From an uncultured Pelagibacteraceae bacterium (GTDB lineage Bacteria > Pseudomonadota > Alphaproteobacteria > Pelagibacterales > Pelagibacteraceae): a DNA stretch of 64,000 nt. Location: positions 31,499 to 95,498 of the forward strand of contig CACDYK010000003.1 in assembly GCA_902556905.1 (NCBI GenBank), in the 5' to 3' direction. Made by a program: the position numbers and the translations under genes. Positions 55,189 to 62,902 of this stretch are shown here, piece by piece. Numbering within the stretch: the stretch's first letter is position 1; every line of letters starts with the position of its first letter. The notes below the pieces were generated by a model. It made no database searches. It was not told the DNA's origin and was given only the letters and a program-made list of their open reading frames with translations.

Positions 55189-56316
55189 TTGATCAAAGTA
55201 CTTATCAGAAAAATAACAAAACCGGACCATAGAGATTATGTTAGGTTTAAGCTAATAAAAATAAAGATATACTGTAAATTATGTAAAATTCTCAAAAACT
55301 TAATAATAACAAATAAAAAATTAATTGCTTACTTAATTAATGAAAAAAACCTTAAAAAAAGAATAAAAATTTCGTACTTAATTTTTGAATATCAAAGATT
55401 GTATGGAAATTTTAAAAATATAACTAAAACTAGAAATTTTTATTTAAAATTAATTTCAAAAAAAGAAGTGAGTGAAAATAATATTAATGAGATAATCTCT
55501 GCTAAAATTGAACTAGGTAAGTTCAAAGGTTTGAGAGACATAATTTCTATAAATACAAATAAAAAGAAAAAAATTAATCAAATGGTACTTTTAGATTTAT
55601 TTGAAAATAAAGAAAATAAAAATATGGATATTATTGATATAAATTTTTACAACAAAATATATAATAAAACAATTGCTGTTGTTGGGCCTGCTAGTCCCCT
55701 GTCTGAAAACGGTGAACAGATTGATAGATATGATTATGTTGTTAGGGTAAATACTTTAATTGGAGGAAAAGTACCAATAACATTAGATAAATTTAAAACA
55801 GGACTAAGAACTGATATAATTTACTATAACGATGATATGGTGAATCGATGGTGCGATATTATTATGAGCCCAGAAAATGTTCACTGGAATGTTTTTAAAA
55901 ATAAAAAAAATTGTGAAAAATTTATTAATTTGAGTAAAAATAAATCTTGCTCAAACCAAACTACTCTTGATTTTTTAAATGGTTCAACAACAGCGGGTGC
56001 AATGATGATACCCAATATTTTATTTGATTTATTAAAATATAATCCAAAAAAAATAAAAATTTTTAATGTCGATTTTTATCTTAGTGGATTTAATTATATG
56101 AAAGTTTACAAAAACTATATTAACAAAGCTAGAAATGAAAAGAGGTTTGTAAAAGAATTAAGGAAACATGATGCTTTTTTTAATTATAAATTAATAAAAC
56201 TATTCTTAAACAATAAAAGAATAGCAATTGATAAAATGGGTATGATACCATTAAAAATGAATAGTCATGACTATGCATCTAGACTTCATAAACATTTTTC
56301 AAAACATACTTATTAA
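55189..56316 (+). CDS. Sialyltransferase-like glycosyltransferase (GT29-like)
   Basis: 375-residue protein starting at a TTG (55189). Residues 161-188 read as a sialyltransferase L-motif, with IAVVGPASPLSENGEQ then DRYDYVVRVN. Residues 264-281, with NGSTTAGAMMIPNIL, resemble the S-motif, and a C-terminal SHDYASRLHKH supplies histidines. Cytoplasmic in appearance; N-terminal 150 residues are Lys-rich and unassigned. A NeuB/NeuA-like set follows on the other strand, a plausible donor source. Family assignment is from motif memory and is not proven. Confidence 0.68.
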   Translation: MIKVLIRKITKPDHRDYVRFKLIKIKIYCKLCKILKNLIITNKKLIAYLINEKNLKKRIKISYLIFEYQRLYGNFKNITKTRNFYLKLISKKEVSENNINEIISAKIELGKFKGLRDIISINTNKKKKINQMVLLDLFENKENKNMDIIDINFYNKIYNKTIAVVGPASPLSENGEQIDRYDYVVRVNTLIGGKVPITLDKFKTGLRTDIIYYNDDMVNRWCDIIMSPENVHWNVFKNKKNCEKFINLSKNKSCSNQTTLDFLNGSTTAGAMMIPNILFDLLKYNPKKIKIFNVDFYLSGFNYMKVYKNYINKARNEKRFVKELRKHDAFFNYKLIKLFLNNKRIAIDKMGMIPLKMNSHDYASRLHKHFSKHTY

Positions 56317-56323
56317 ATATTTA

Positions 56324-57301
56324 TTAAAAATTAAATTGAGATTTTAAATATTTTTCAATTTTTTTTTCACCGCGCCATTTTAAGTTAGCACATCTTCTTT
56401 CATGAAATTTTAAAAAATTTTTATCATCAAAATTTTTTAAAATAAAACTTATTGACTCACCAATAGTTTTAAAATCATAACCAAGCTTGAATTTATTAAT
56501 TACTCTTGCATTATATTTAAATTCAGGAAATGTATTTTTACAATAGGTTAATATTGGAATGCCCCGCATTAAACACTCCTCCACAGTACCAAGACCAGGT
56601 TTGATTATAGCAAATTTAGTTTTATTATACATGTTTTTTGAATAATCAGCTTTTATAACATTATATTTTCTAAAATTATCATCATATAAGACAGGATCTA
56701 AAAAAATTTTAATTTTTTTAAAATTTTCTTTTTCAAGATAAAAAATTATTATTTTCTTAATATTTTCAACTTCATTATATCTAGCTGTTCCAATTGATAT
56801 CAAAATATTTTTTTTATTTAAATTTTTTTTATAATTTCCAAAGAAAGGAATTTTTGTATTATTAAATTTTGAAAAATATTTTTTTTGGAATAAATAATTA
56901 CCAAAAATTTTAATTTTTCTTTTAACTAATTGGTTCTCTATTTGTTTAAATTTTGGATTTTTTGAGTGTAATTCCCTATGCCAAAAAAAATTTGAAAATA
57001 AAATAATTTTTTTCGATAAACTTAACAAATCAGGGAAGTTATCTACAATGATATAGTTAAAATTTTTTAATTTGAGTATCTTTTTTATATCATTTTTATT
57101 TAGCAATTTATAAGTTTTTTTTTTTAAATTGAATAAACTTTTAATTTTTTTAGTTTTTACTTTTTTAGATAAATTAAAAACTAATTTTTTTTTATTAATA
57201 AAAATTGTAACCTGAAATTTATTTGATATAAAATTTGACAATAATGTCATTCTTCTGATGTGGCCTAGGCCATTATCAGAAGGAATTAAAGCTACTTTCA
57301 T
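56324..57301 (-). CDS. GT28/PseG-like nucleotide-sugar binding protein
   Basis: 325 residues from the ATG at 57301, which overlaps the dehydrogenase stop (TAATG); a longer start seven codons upstream is less likely. It begins KVALIPSDNGLGHIRRM, the GHxxR motif shared by MurG-type transferases and the nucleotide-sugar hydrolase PseG. The C-terminal part has SIGTARYNEVENIKK and AIIKPGLGTVEECLMRGIP, a nucleotide-sugar binding loop. It is either a glycosyltransferase or the hydrolase that frees sugar for the NeuB-like enzyme. Confidence 0.65.
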   Translation of the reverse strand: MKVALIPSDNGLGHIRRMTLLSNFISNKFQVTIFINKKKLVFNLSKKVKTKKIKSLFNLKKKTYKLLNKNDIKKILKLKNFNYIIVDNFPDLLSLSKKIILFSNFFWHRELHSKNPKFKQIENQLVKRKIKIFGNYLFQKKYFSKFNNTKIPFFGNYKKNLNKKNILISIGTARYNEVENIKKIIIFYLEKENFKKIKIFLDPVLYDDNFRKYNVIKADYSKNMYNKTKFAIIKPGLGTVEECLMRGIPILTYCKNTFPEFKYNARVINKFKLGYDFKTIGESISFILKNFDDKNFLKFHERRCANLKWRGEKKIEKYLKSQFNF

Positions 57302-58980
57302 TATATATTTAAGTAACTCCAATTAAGATTGGTTATTTCATTTTCATTTAGAATATTCCAACAATCAAAAATATATTTACTATTTTTTGAATTATTCAAT
57401 TTAAGTTTGCTTTCAATTATATCAAAAAAATATTGATTATTATTAATAACGATAATCATATCATAATTATTTAACTTAACTTTATCATCAATTATTTTAA
57501 ATTTATTTTTTGGAATAATCTTTTTTAAACTTTTGTGCATAGGGTCCATATATTCACAAATAATTTTATTTTTTTTTAAGAAATTTCCTAATTCAATGCC
57601 AGGAGAATTTCTAATATCTAAAGTTTCAGGAAAACCTTTGAAGGTTAATCCCATAATTAAAATTATTTTTAATTTTTTTCTTAAGGAATTCAATTTTCGA
57701 ATAATATTTTTTCCATAAAACAAGATGGTTTCATCATTAATTTTTCTTGAAACTACCCCAAGCTTGTAACTATGAGAATTTTTAATGCTTGATTTAAATA
57801 AAAAAGGATCTTTAGGTAAACAAAATCCACCTACACCGATACTGGGTTTTGAAAAATTATTTCTTGAATATCCATAATTTGCTTTTTCTATAAGTCTTGA
57901 TCCACTTAGATTGTTTAAATTTGCTATACGACTTATTTCATTTGAAAAAGCAAAGTTAAGATCTCTAAATGAATTTGATGCTAATTTAATAATTTCTCCC
58001 TCCTCAATTGAAGATAAATTTACAATGTTGTTGAAAATATTTTTAGAAAAATTAATAGCTTCTTTTTCACAATTTTTTGAGAAACCAGACACTAATTGTG
58101 GTATTTTTTCTAATTCCTCTAATGCATTTCCCTCTATTATTCTTTCAGGCATATATGAAAAATAAAAATCATATCCAGGTTTTAAACTTGTACCTTTTGT
58201 CAATTCCTTTAAAAATAAATTACGAGAACCGCCAACTGGAACTGTTCCTCTCAATATAATAAGATCATTTTTTTTTAATTTTTTTGATAAATTTTTTGCA
58301 ACTTTCACAAGTTTTTTATTATCTGCTTTATTTTTGGTTAAATCCGATCCAACACATATAATATAAATTTCTGCTGAAACTTTTTTAATTTCAGATGTAA
58401 GTCTAAATTTATCATTTGATAAATAGAATTTAAGTGATTTATCTAAGTTTTTTTCATAAAAACTTAGCTTCAAATTTTTAATATCTTTAATTTTTTTCTT
58501 ATCTATATCAAAACCTGAGATACTTTTAAATTTTTTTAATATATGTATTGCTAAAGGTATTCCAATATGCCCCAGGCCAACTATACAGATATTTTTATAA
58601 TTGTAATTTTCACATATAGATTTAAAGCTCAATACTCTTGAAAATTTATTTTTTTTGTCAATAACTATAACTTCTTCAATATCAATTTTATCTTTATTTC
58701 TTGAAATTTTTTTTAATAATAATTCATAAAGATTATTATTTAGCTCATTCTCTTTAACTACAATGGGCTTTTTATTTAATAAATCTTTAACTAAAGTTTT
58801 GATGTCATATTTTTTTTCAATTATTTTTCTCAAATCTCCTAGAGTTATTATTCCTTCTAACTCATTATCTTTTGATAATTTTATTGCTAATTTGATATCG
58901 TTTTTTTTTATTCTCTCAAAATCTCTAATGAAACTACCTAAAGTTTGATTATGTTTAATCTTATAGTAATTTAAATTCAT
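57301..58980 (-). CDS. CBS-domain/nucleotide-sugar dehydrogenase fusion
   Basis: 559-residue protein from the ATG at 58980 that overlaps the NeuB-like stop (TAATG). Residues about 8-122 form two CBS-like repeats (for example LEGIITLGDLRKIIEKKYDI). The remainder is a UDP-sugar/GDP-mannose dehydrogenase: NICIVGLGHIGIPLAIHIL near residue 131, ILRGTVPVGGSRNL, ASNSFRDLNFAFSNEI and the catalytic-cysteine segment GVGGFCLPKDPF. CBS pairs bind adenosine nucleotides and usually sit on sugar nucleotidyltransferases in such clusters. I know of no established CBS fusion to this enzyme. Confidence 0.8.
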   Translation of the reverse strand: MNLNYYKIKHNQTLGSFIRDFERIKKNDIKLAIKLSKDNELEGIITLGDLRKIIEKKYDIKTLVKDLLNKKPIVVKENELNNNLYELLLKKISRNKDKIDIEEVIVIDKKNKFSRVLSFKSICENYNYKNICIVGLGHIGIPLAIHILKKFKSISGFDIDKKKIKDIKNLKLSFYEKNLDKSLKFYLSNDKFRLTSEIKKVSAEIYIICVGSDLTKNKADNKKLVKVAKNLSKKLKKNDLIILRGTVPVGGSRNLFLKELTKGTSLKPGYDFYFSYMPERIIEGNALEELEKIPQLVSGFSKNCEKEAINFSKNIFNNIVNLSSIEEGEIIKLASNSFRDLNFAFSNEISRIANLNNLSGSRLIEKANYGYSRNNFSKPSIGVGGFCLPKDPFLFKSSIKNSHSYKLGVVSRKINDETILFYGKNIIRKLNSLRKKLKIILIMGLTFKGFPETLDIRNSPGIELGNFLKKNKIICEYMDPMHKSLKKIIPKNKFKIIDDKVKLNNYDMIIVINNNQYFFDIIESKLKLNNSKNSKYIFDCWNILNENEITNLNWSYLNI

Positions 58981-59948
58981 TAAATAGAAACTTCGTCCCA
59001 ATTATAGATATCTCTATATTTAGATTTACTTACAAACCTACCCCTATAATAGTCTCTATTTAAAAGTTCTTCATGAGTTAAAATTCTTTTTTCCTTACCT
59101 AGAAAGTTTTTAGGGTTAATTTTGTAATTCCTTTTTAAATAGTCAAGTTGTTGATTTTTAGATAATGCATCAAAGTTTACTAGTTCTAATATATCTTTAG
59201 GTAAAATTGAAACTTTTCCATCTTTTGATTTATCAAAATCAAAAATTCTAATATGTCTTTCAATATATTTTGCCCCAAAATAAATAGCTGAAAGTGATGC
59301 TAAGTTTTTCCTTTTATCAGTTGAAATTGTATGATCTGAATAACCAATATTTTTTGTAAATTGTTTTAAAAAATTTATTCTTGCTAAATTAAGATAATTA
59401 AACGGTGTTGGATAAAGAGTAACACAATGTAAAAGTGCAAAATTTATATGATTTTTTTTTAAAATTTTCGAAGTATTTTTAATCTCTTCATCATATGTTG
59501 CTCCTGTTGATACAATTATATTTTTGAATTTTTTGCTCAAATCTCTAATTAATTGAGGTGCGCAACAATCATAGCTTGCTACTTTTACGTGTTTAAAACC
59601 ATGATTATGTATCTTATCTACATGCTCTCTTGCAAAACACGTCACCATTGGCTCAACATGATATTTTTCACATAAAGTAACAAACTTTTCAAAACTCTTT
59701 TCTGGTAATTCAAGTTTTTTCAGCCTTTTAAATTCAGCATTATATGGTCTCTTAATTGAATGGACCTTTGATCTTAATGTAATTCCATTTTCAAATCTTG
59801 GTCTATATGAAAGATTTTTTGCATATATATATTGTAATTTAATTATTTTCGCTCCTGAAGATGCACACTCATCCAGCATCTTTTCAACATTTTTCATCTT
59901 GCCAAGATGATTTTGGCACAGCTCTGCTATAAAATTAATTTTTTTCAT
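58980..59948 (-). CDS. NeuB-like nonulosonic acid synthase
   Basis: Condenses phosphoenolpyruvate with a hexosamine-type sugar to form a 9-carbon keto acid. The 322-residue protein has FIAELCQNHLGKM, GAKIIKLQYIYA, HVKVASYDCC, IVSTGATYDEEI, LLHCVTLYPTPF, IGYSDHTIS and GAKYIERHIR, the NeuB barrel in order. The C-terminal SAF domain seems shortened (RDYYRGRFVSK near residue 302). It is coupled to the CBS-dehydrogenase gene and overlaps the 2-hydroxyacid dehydrogenase gene by 14 bases. Confidence 0.88.
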   Translation of the reverse strand: MKKINFIAELCQNHLGKMKNVEKMLDECASSGAKIIKLQYIYAKNLSYRPRFENGITLRSKVHSIKRPYNAEFKRLKKLELPEKSFEKFVTLCEKYHVEPMVTCFAREHVDKIHNHGFKHVKVASYDCCAPQLIRDLSKKFKNIIVSTGATYDEEIKNTSKILKKNHINFALLHCVTLYPTPFNYLNLARINFLKQFTKNIGYSDHTISTDKRKNLASLSAIYFGAKYIERHIRIFDFDKSKDGKVSILPKDILELVNFDALSKNQQLDYLKRNYKINPKNFLGKEKRILTHEELLNRDYYRGRFVSKSKYRDIYNWDEVSI

Positions 59949-60840
59949 ATATTTTTTTAAATTTATTAAATATTTTTAAATCAGTTTTTAATATTGATTC
60001 TTCTGTTAGTCCAGCAATGTGATTGGAATAAATCATATTTTTTAACTTATTATACTTTTTCATTTTTTTTAGTCCTAGTTTATGCTCATTTATAACAACA
60101 TCAGTTGCATAATAAATTACTTTCTTTTTTACAAGAGTCATTAAATAATCTTCGTCAACAACTTCGCCTCTGGAAGAATTAACTAGTAATGTATTTTTTT
60201 TTAATAATTTTAACTTGTTACTATTCATAAAATTAATAGTTTTACTATTCAAAGGTATGTTAACACTAATTATCTCACAATTTTTTAAAATATAGTTCAA
60301 TTTAACTTTTTTTATGAATTTAAAATCATTTGTATTGTGAATATCGTATCCGTATATACTAGCTCCAAAAGCATTTAAAATTTTTGCAACTTTAACTCCT
60401 ATTCTTCCTAAGCCAATAATGCCTATTTTTTTTTTGTAAATCTCTTTACCTATAAATTTTTCACGGTCATTCTTGAAAATTAAGTTTTTTGTCTTTCTTA
60501 GACTCATTAATATTAATGTAATCGTAAATTCAGTTGAAGCAGCTACATCCTTTAAAAAAAAATTTTCATCTTGAAGAGTCAAAATTTTGATATTTTTTCT
60601 TGAAAAAAATTTTTTATCGATATGATTAATACCTGTAGTTGGACTTAATATATATTTAATTTTTGTATCTTTTTTATAAAATAATTTATGAGAAAATCTT
60701 AGTAAAACTATTTCATATTTGTGAACAACTTTTTCAAACTGTTTTTGATTAATATTTACAAAGTCACAAATTAAAAACTTTTCAAGCAAATGTTTAATTT
60801 TATAGCTAAATAAATTTTTCGAAGGACAAAGTAATTTCAT
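59935..60840 (-). CDS. D-isomer-specific 2-hydroxyacid dehydrogenase family protein
   Basis: NAD-dependent 2-hydroxyacid dehydrogenase of 301 residues. The NAD domain has IGIIGLGRIGVKVAKIL, and catalytic Arg, Glu and His occur in NSSRGEVVDEDYL, ATDVVINEH and IYSNHIAGL. The family usually reduces or oxidises a 2-keto acid, so inside a NeuB/NeuA cluster it might modify the keto-acid product or make a PEP-like cosubstrate. This is unusual in nonulosonic clusters. It abuts neuA-like and overlaps neuB-like. Confidence 0.82.
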   Translation of the reverse strand: MKLLCPSKNLFSYKIKHLLEKFLICDFVNINQKQFEKVVHKYEIVLLRFSHKLFYKKDTKIKYILSPTTGINHIDKKFFSRKNIKILTLQDENFFLKDVAASTEFTITLILMSLRKTKNLIFKNDREKFIGKEIYKKKIGIIGLGRIGVKVAKILNAFGASIYGYDIHNTNDFKFIKKVKLNYILKNCEIISVNIPLNSKTINFMNSNKLKLLKKNTLLVNSSRGEVVDEDYLMTLVKKKVIYYATDVVINEHKLGLKKMKKYNKLKNMIYSNHIAGLTEESILKTDLKIFNKFKKIYEKN

Positions 60841-61556
60841 TAAATAATTATCTTATTTTTATTTAACATCGACTTTATAAATATAAGATCATTAGGACTA
60901 TCGATATTAGTAGTTTCTAGGCCATCTAATTTATAGCCATAACATTTGTCACCAACTAATGATTTTTTTTTAAAAAAATAGTTTCTTTTAATTAAATAAA
61001 ATGAGCCTGATCTTATAAACACTTTTGGTAAATTTTGTCTTGGCATCATATTTTCTTCTTTAAAATTCATAAAATTTTTTAAATAACCATTTATAATTTT
61101 TTTCATTCTAAACGGGTGAGTTGCGCCAACATCTGCGATTGACACAACACTATTGAACTTTTCATTTTTTAGTATCCTCATTGATTTCATTAATTTTTTA
61201 TAATCTCTAATTGGGCAAGTAGGTTGAAGAAGTAAAATCCCAAAAAACTTTTTATTTAGTATTTTTTCAATTCTTTTTACCTCATACATCACAACATCTC
61301 TTGTAAGTGCGGTATCATTAGACAGTTTCTTTGGTCTTAAACCATAAAAGTCTAATTTATTTTTGATACATATTTTTTTAATTTTAAGAGAATCTGTACT
61401 TACTACTATTTCACAATGTTTACCTAACTTTTTAGCCACATCTATAGTGTACTGTATTAGAGGCTTATTTTTAATTTTAACTAAATTTTTATTTTTGATA
61501 CCTTTTGACCCGGCTCTTGCAGGAATTATACAAATAAAATTTTTTAAAATACTCAT
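60840..61556 (-). CDS. NeuA-like CMP-sugar-acid synthetase
   Basis: Activates a nonulosonic acid with CTP to give the CMP-sugar. The 238 residues have the cytidylyltransferase motif IIPARAGSKGIKNKNLVKIK, then ISSTDSLK-like VVSTDSLKIKK, LLQPTCPIRDYK and LDGLETTNIDSPNDL. Length is normal for the NeuA/KdsB/LegF family. It overlaps the neighbours on both sides by one to four bases. CMP-NeuAc itself is not implied; the sugar acid is unknown. Confidence 0.87.
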   Translation of the reverse strand: MSILKNFICIIPARAGSKGIKNKNLVKIKNKPLIQYTIDVAKKLGKHCEIVVSTDSLKIKKICIKNKLDFYGLRPKKLSNDTALTRDVVMYEVKRIEKILNKKFFGILLLQPTCPIRDYKKLMKSMRILKNEKFNSVVSIADVGATHPFRMKKIINGYLKNFMNFKEENMMPRQNLPKVFIRSGSFYLIKRNYFFKKKSLVGDKCYGYKLDGLETTNIDSPNDLIFIKSMLNKNKIII

Positions 61557-62830
61557 TTAGTAATTAATTTTTCTTTTAATAAAATATTTTTTATCTCAAT
61601 AAGATCGAAAGCACCCACTCCGATTTTTTCTGATATATCAATTAAGTCATTTTTGCCGTCTGCATATGCTAGAAAATTCAAATAATTAATAAAATTATTT
61701 TTTTTACTATTACTCAAAGGCGAAAGACTTTTTGAACTTATTTCAGGATATAAGTTTCTTGATCCCAATTTTGGTTCGCACTTATAAGTAGATTTATACT
61801 TAAAATTATTTTCTATTATTAACGTTATGTTTTCTAACATTTGCAAACTATTTTTTAGACCTTTTTCTGAGATAAAATTTAAATTATCTAATGAAGTATG
61901 ATATTCTGGATATGTATTATATTTAGTTCTCATTATTGAACACACTGGTAAATCAACTCCTGGACTACAATATTGCCTTTCATCGCTTCCTCTATCTAAA
62001 TAAGTATATTTGTTAAATTTTTTAATATTAAAGTTAAAGTAATTTACAGCTGATCTATCAGACAATTTGTTACCCGATCTTGATGGTAAATATGAAAATT
62101 CATTATCATCTCCAACGCACGTCAAAACAAAACCAGCTATTACATTTTTTTTTAAATCCTTAAAATTTTTATTAATATAAATTATCGAACCCAGGGTTTC
62201 TGGAACAAAAACAATTCTATATGTGTAGTGTCTATCTTTGATCTTTTTTAAATTCTTTATAAAGTTTATTGCTACTATCATCCCAGAGACCTCATTATTT
62301 GCCATAGAAGGGTGACAAATATTACAGGAAATTAAAACTTCTTTTTTATTTTTACCTTTAATAATACAATCAGCAAAAGTTAGTGAACCCCTTTTTAAAG
62401 TAGAATTAATCACAACTTGATATTCTTTAGATTTAAATTTTTTTTTAAAATCATTATATGAAACACAAAATCCCCAGTCTTTTTTGTAATAAGATGTTAC
62501 ATATGGGATCGCATTTTTTTGATTATGTAAAGTGTGTAATCTTTTAAATAATTCTTTTTTTTTTATAATTCCATTAAATGGGATTGAATATCCAACTAAG
62601 TGAAGATTATTTTTTTTAAAATCTACTATTTTTTTTCCATTTGCTGATATATAAGCGTCTTTAACATTCCACTCATCTGGCACTACCCAATCATAAAATT
62701 TCTTACCAGATGATATTTCATAAAGTGTTAATTCGGGCACTTCTTTTTTTAAAATTTCAAGAGTTTTTCTGTTACCATCGCCAGTTAAACTTCGACAGAT
62801 AGGGAATAATTTTTTTGCTAAATTGATCAT
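61553..62830 (-). CDS. DUF4910 aminopeptidase-like protein with winged-helix C-terminus
   Basis: 425-residue soluble protein with the M28-like aminopeptidase fold of the DUF4910 family: LFPICRSLTGDGNRKTLE, DWVVPDEWNV, SCNICHPSMANNEVSG, VPETLGSI, RGSDERQYCSPGVDLPVC and YPEYHTSLDN, which carry the expected metal-binding His, Glu and Asp residues. The last about 60 residues look like a winged helix. Such genes recur in surface-glycan clusters but have no assigned reaction. It heads the minus-strand nonulosonic-like operon. Confidence 0.8.
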   Translation of the reverse strand: MINLAKKLFPICRSLTGDGNRKTLEILKKEVPELTLYEISSGKKFYDWVVPDEWNVKDAYISANGKKIVDFKKNNLHLVGYSIPFNGIIKKKELFKRLHTLHNQKNAIPYVTSYYKKDWGFCVSYNDFKKKFKSKEYQVVINSTLKRGSLTFADCIIKGKNKKEVLISCNICHPSMANNEVSGMIVAINFIKNLKKIKDRHYTYRIVFVPETLGSIIYINKNFKDLKKNVIAGFVLTCVGDDNEFSYLPSRSGNKLSDRSAVNYFNFNIKKFNKYTYLDRGSDERQYCSPGVDLPVCSIMRTKYNTYPEYHTSLDNLNFISEKGLKNSLQMLENITLIIENNFKYKSTYKCEPKLGSRNLYPEISSKSLSPLSNSKKNNFINYLNFLAYADGKNDLIDISEKIGVGAFDLIEIKNILLKEKLITK

Positions 62831-62902
62831 TATTACTTGTATCTTTTTAAAGATATTTATGTATTAAGTAAACACGAATATACTTTTTCATTTTATATTT
62901 AA

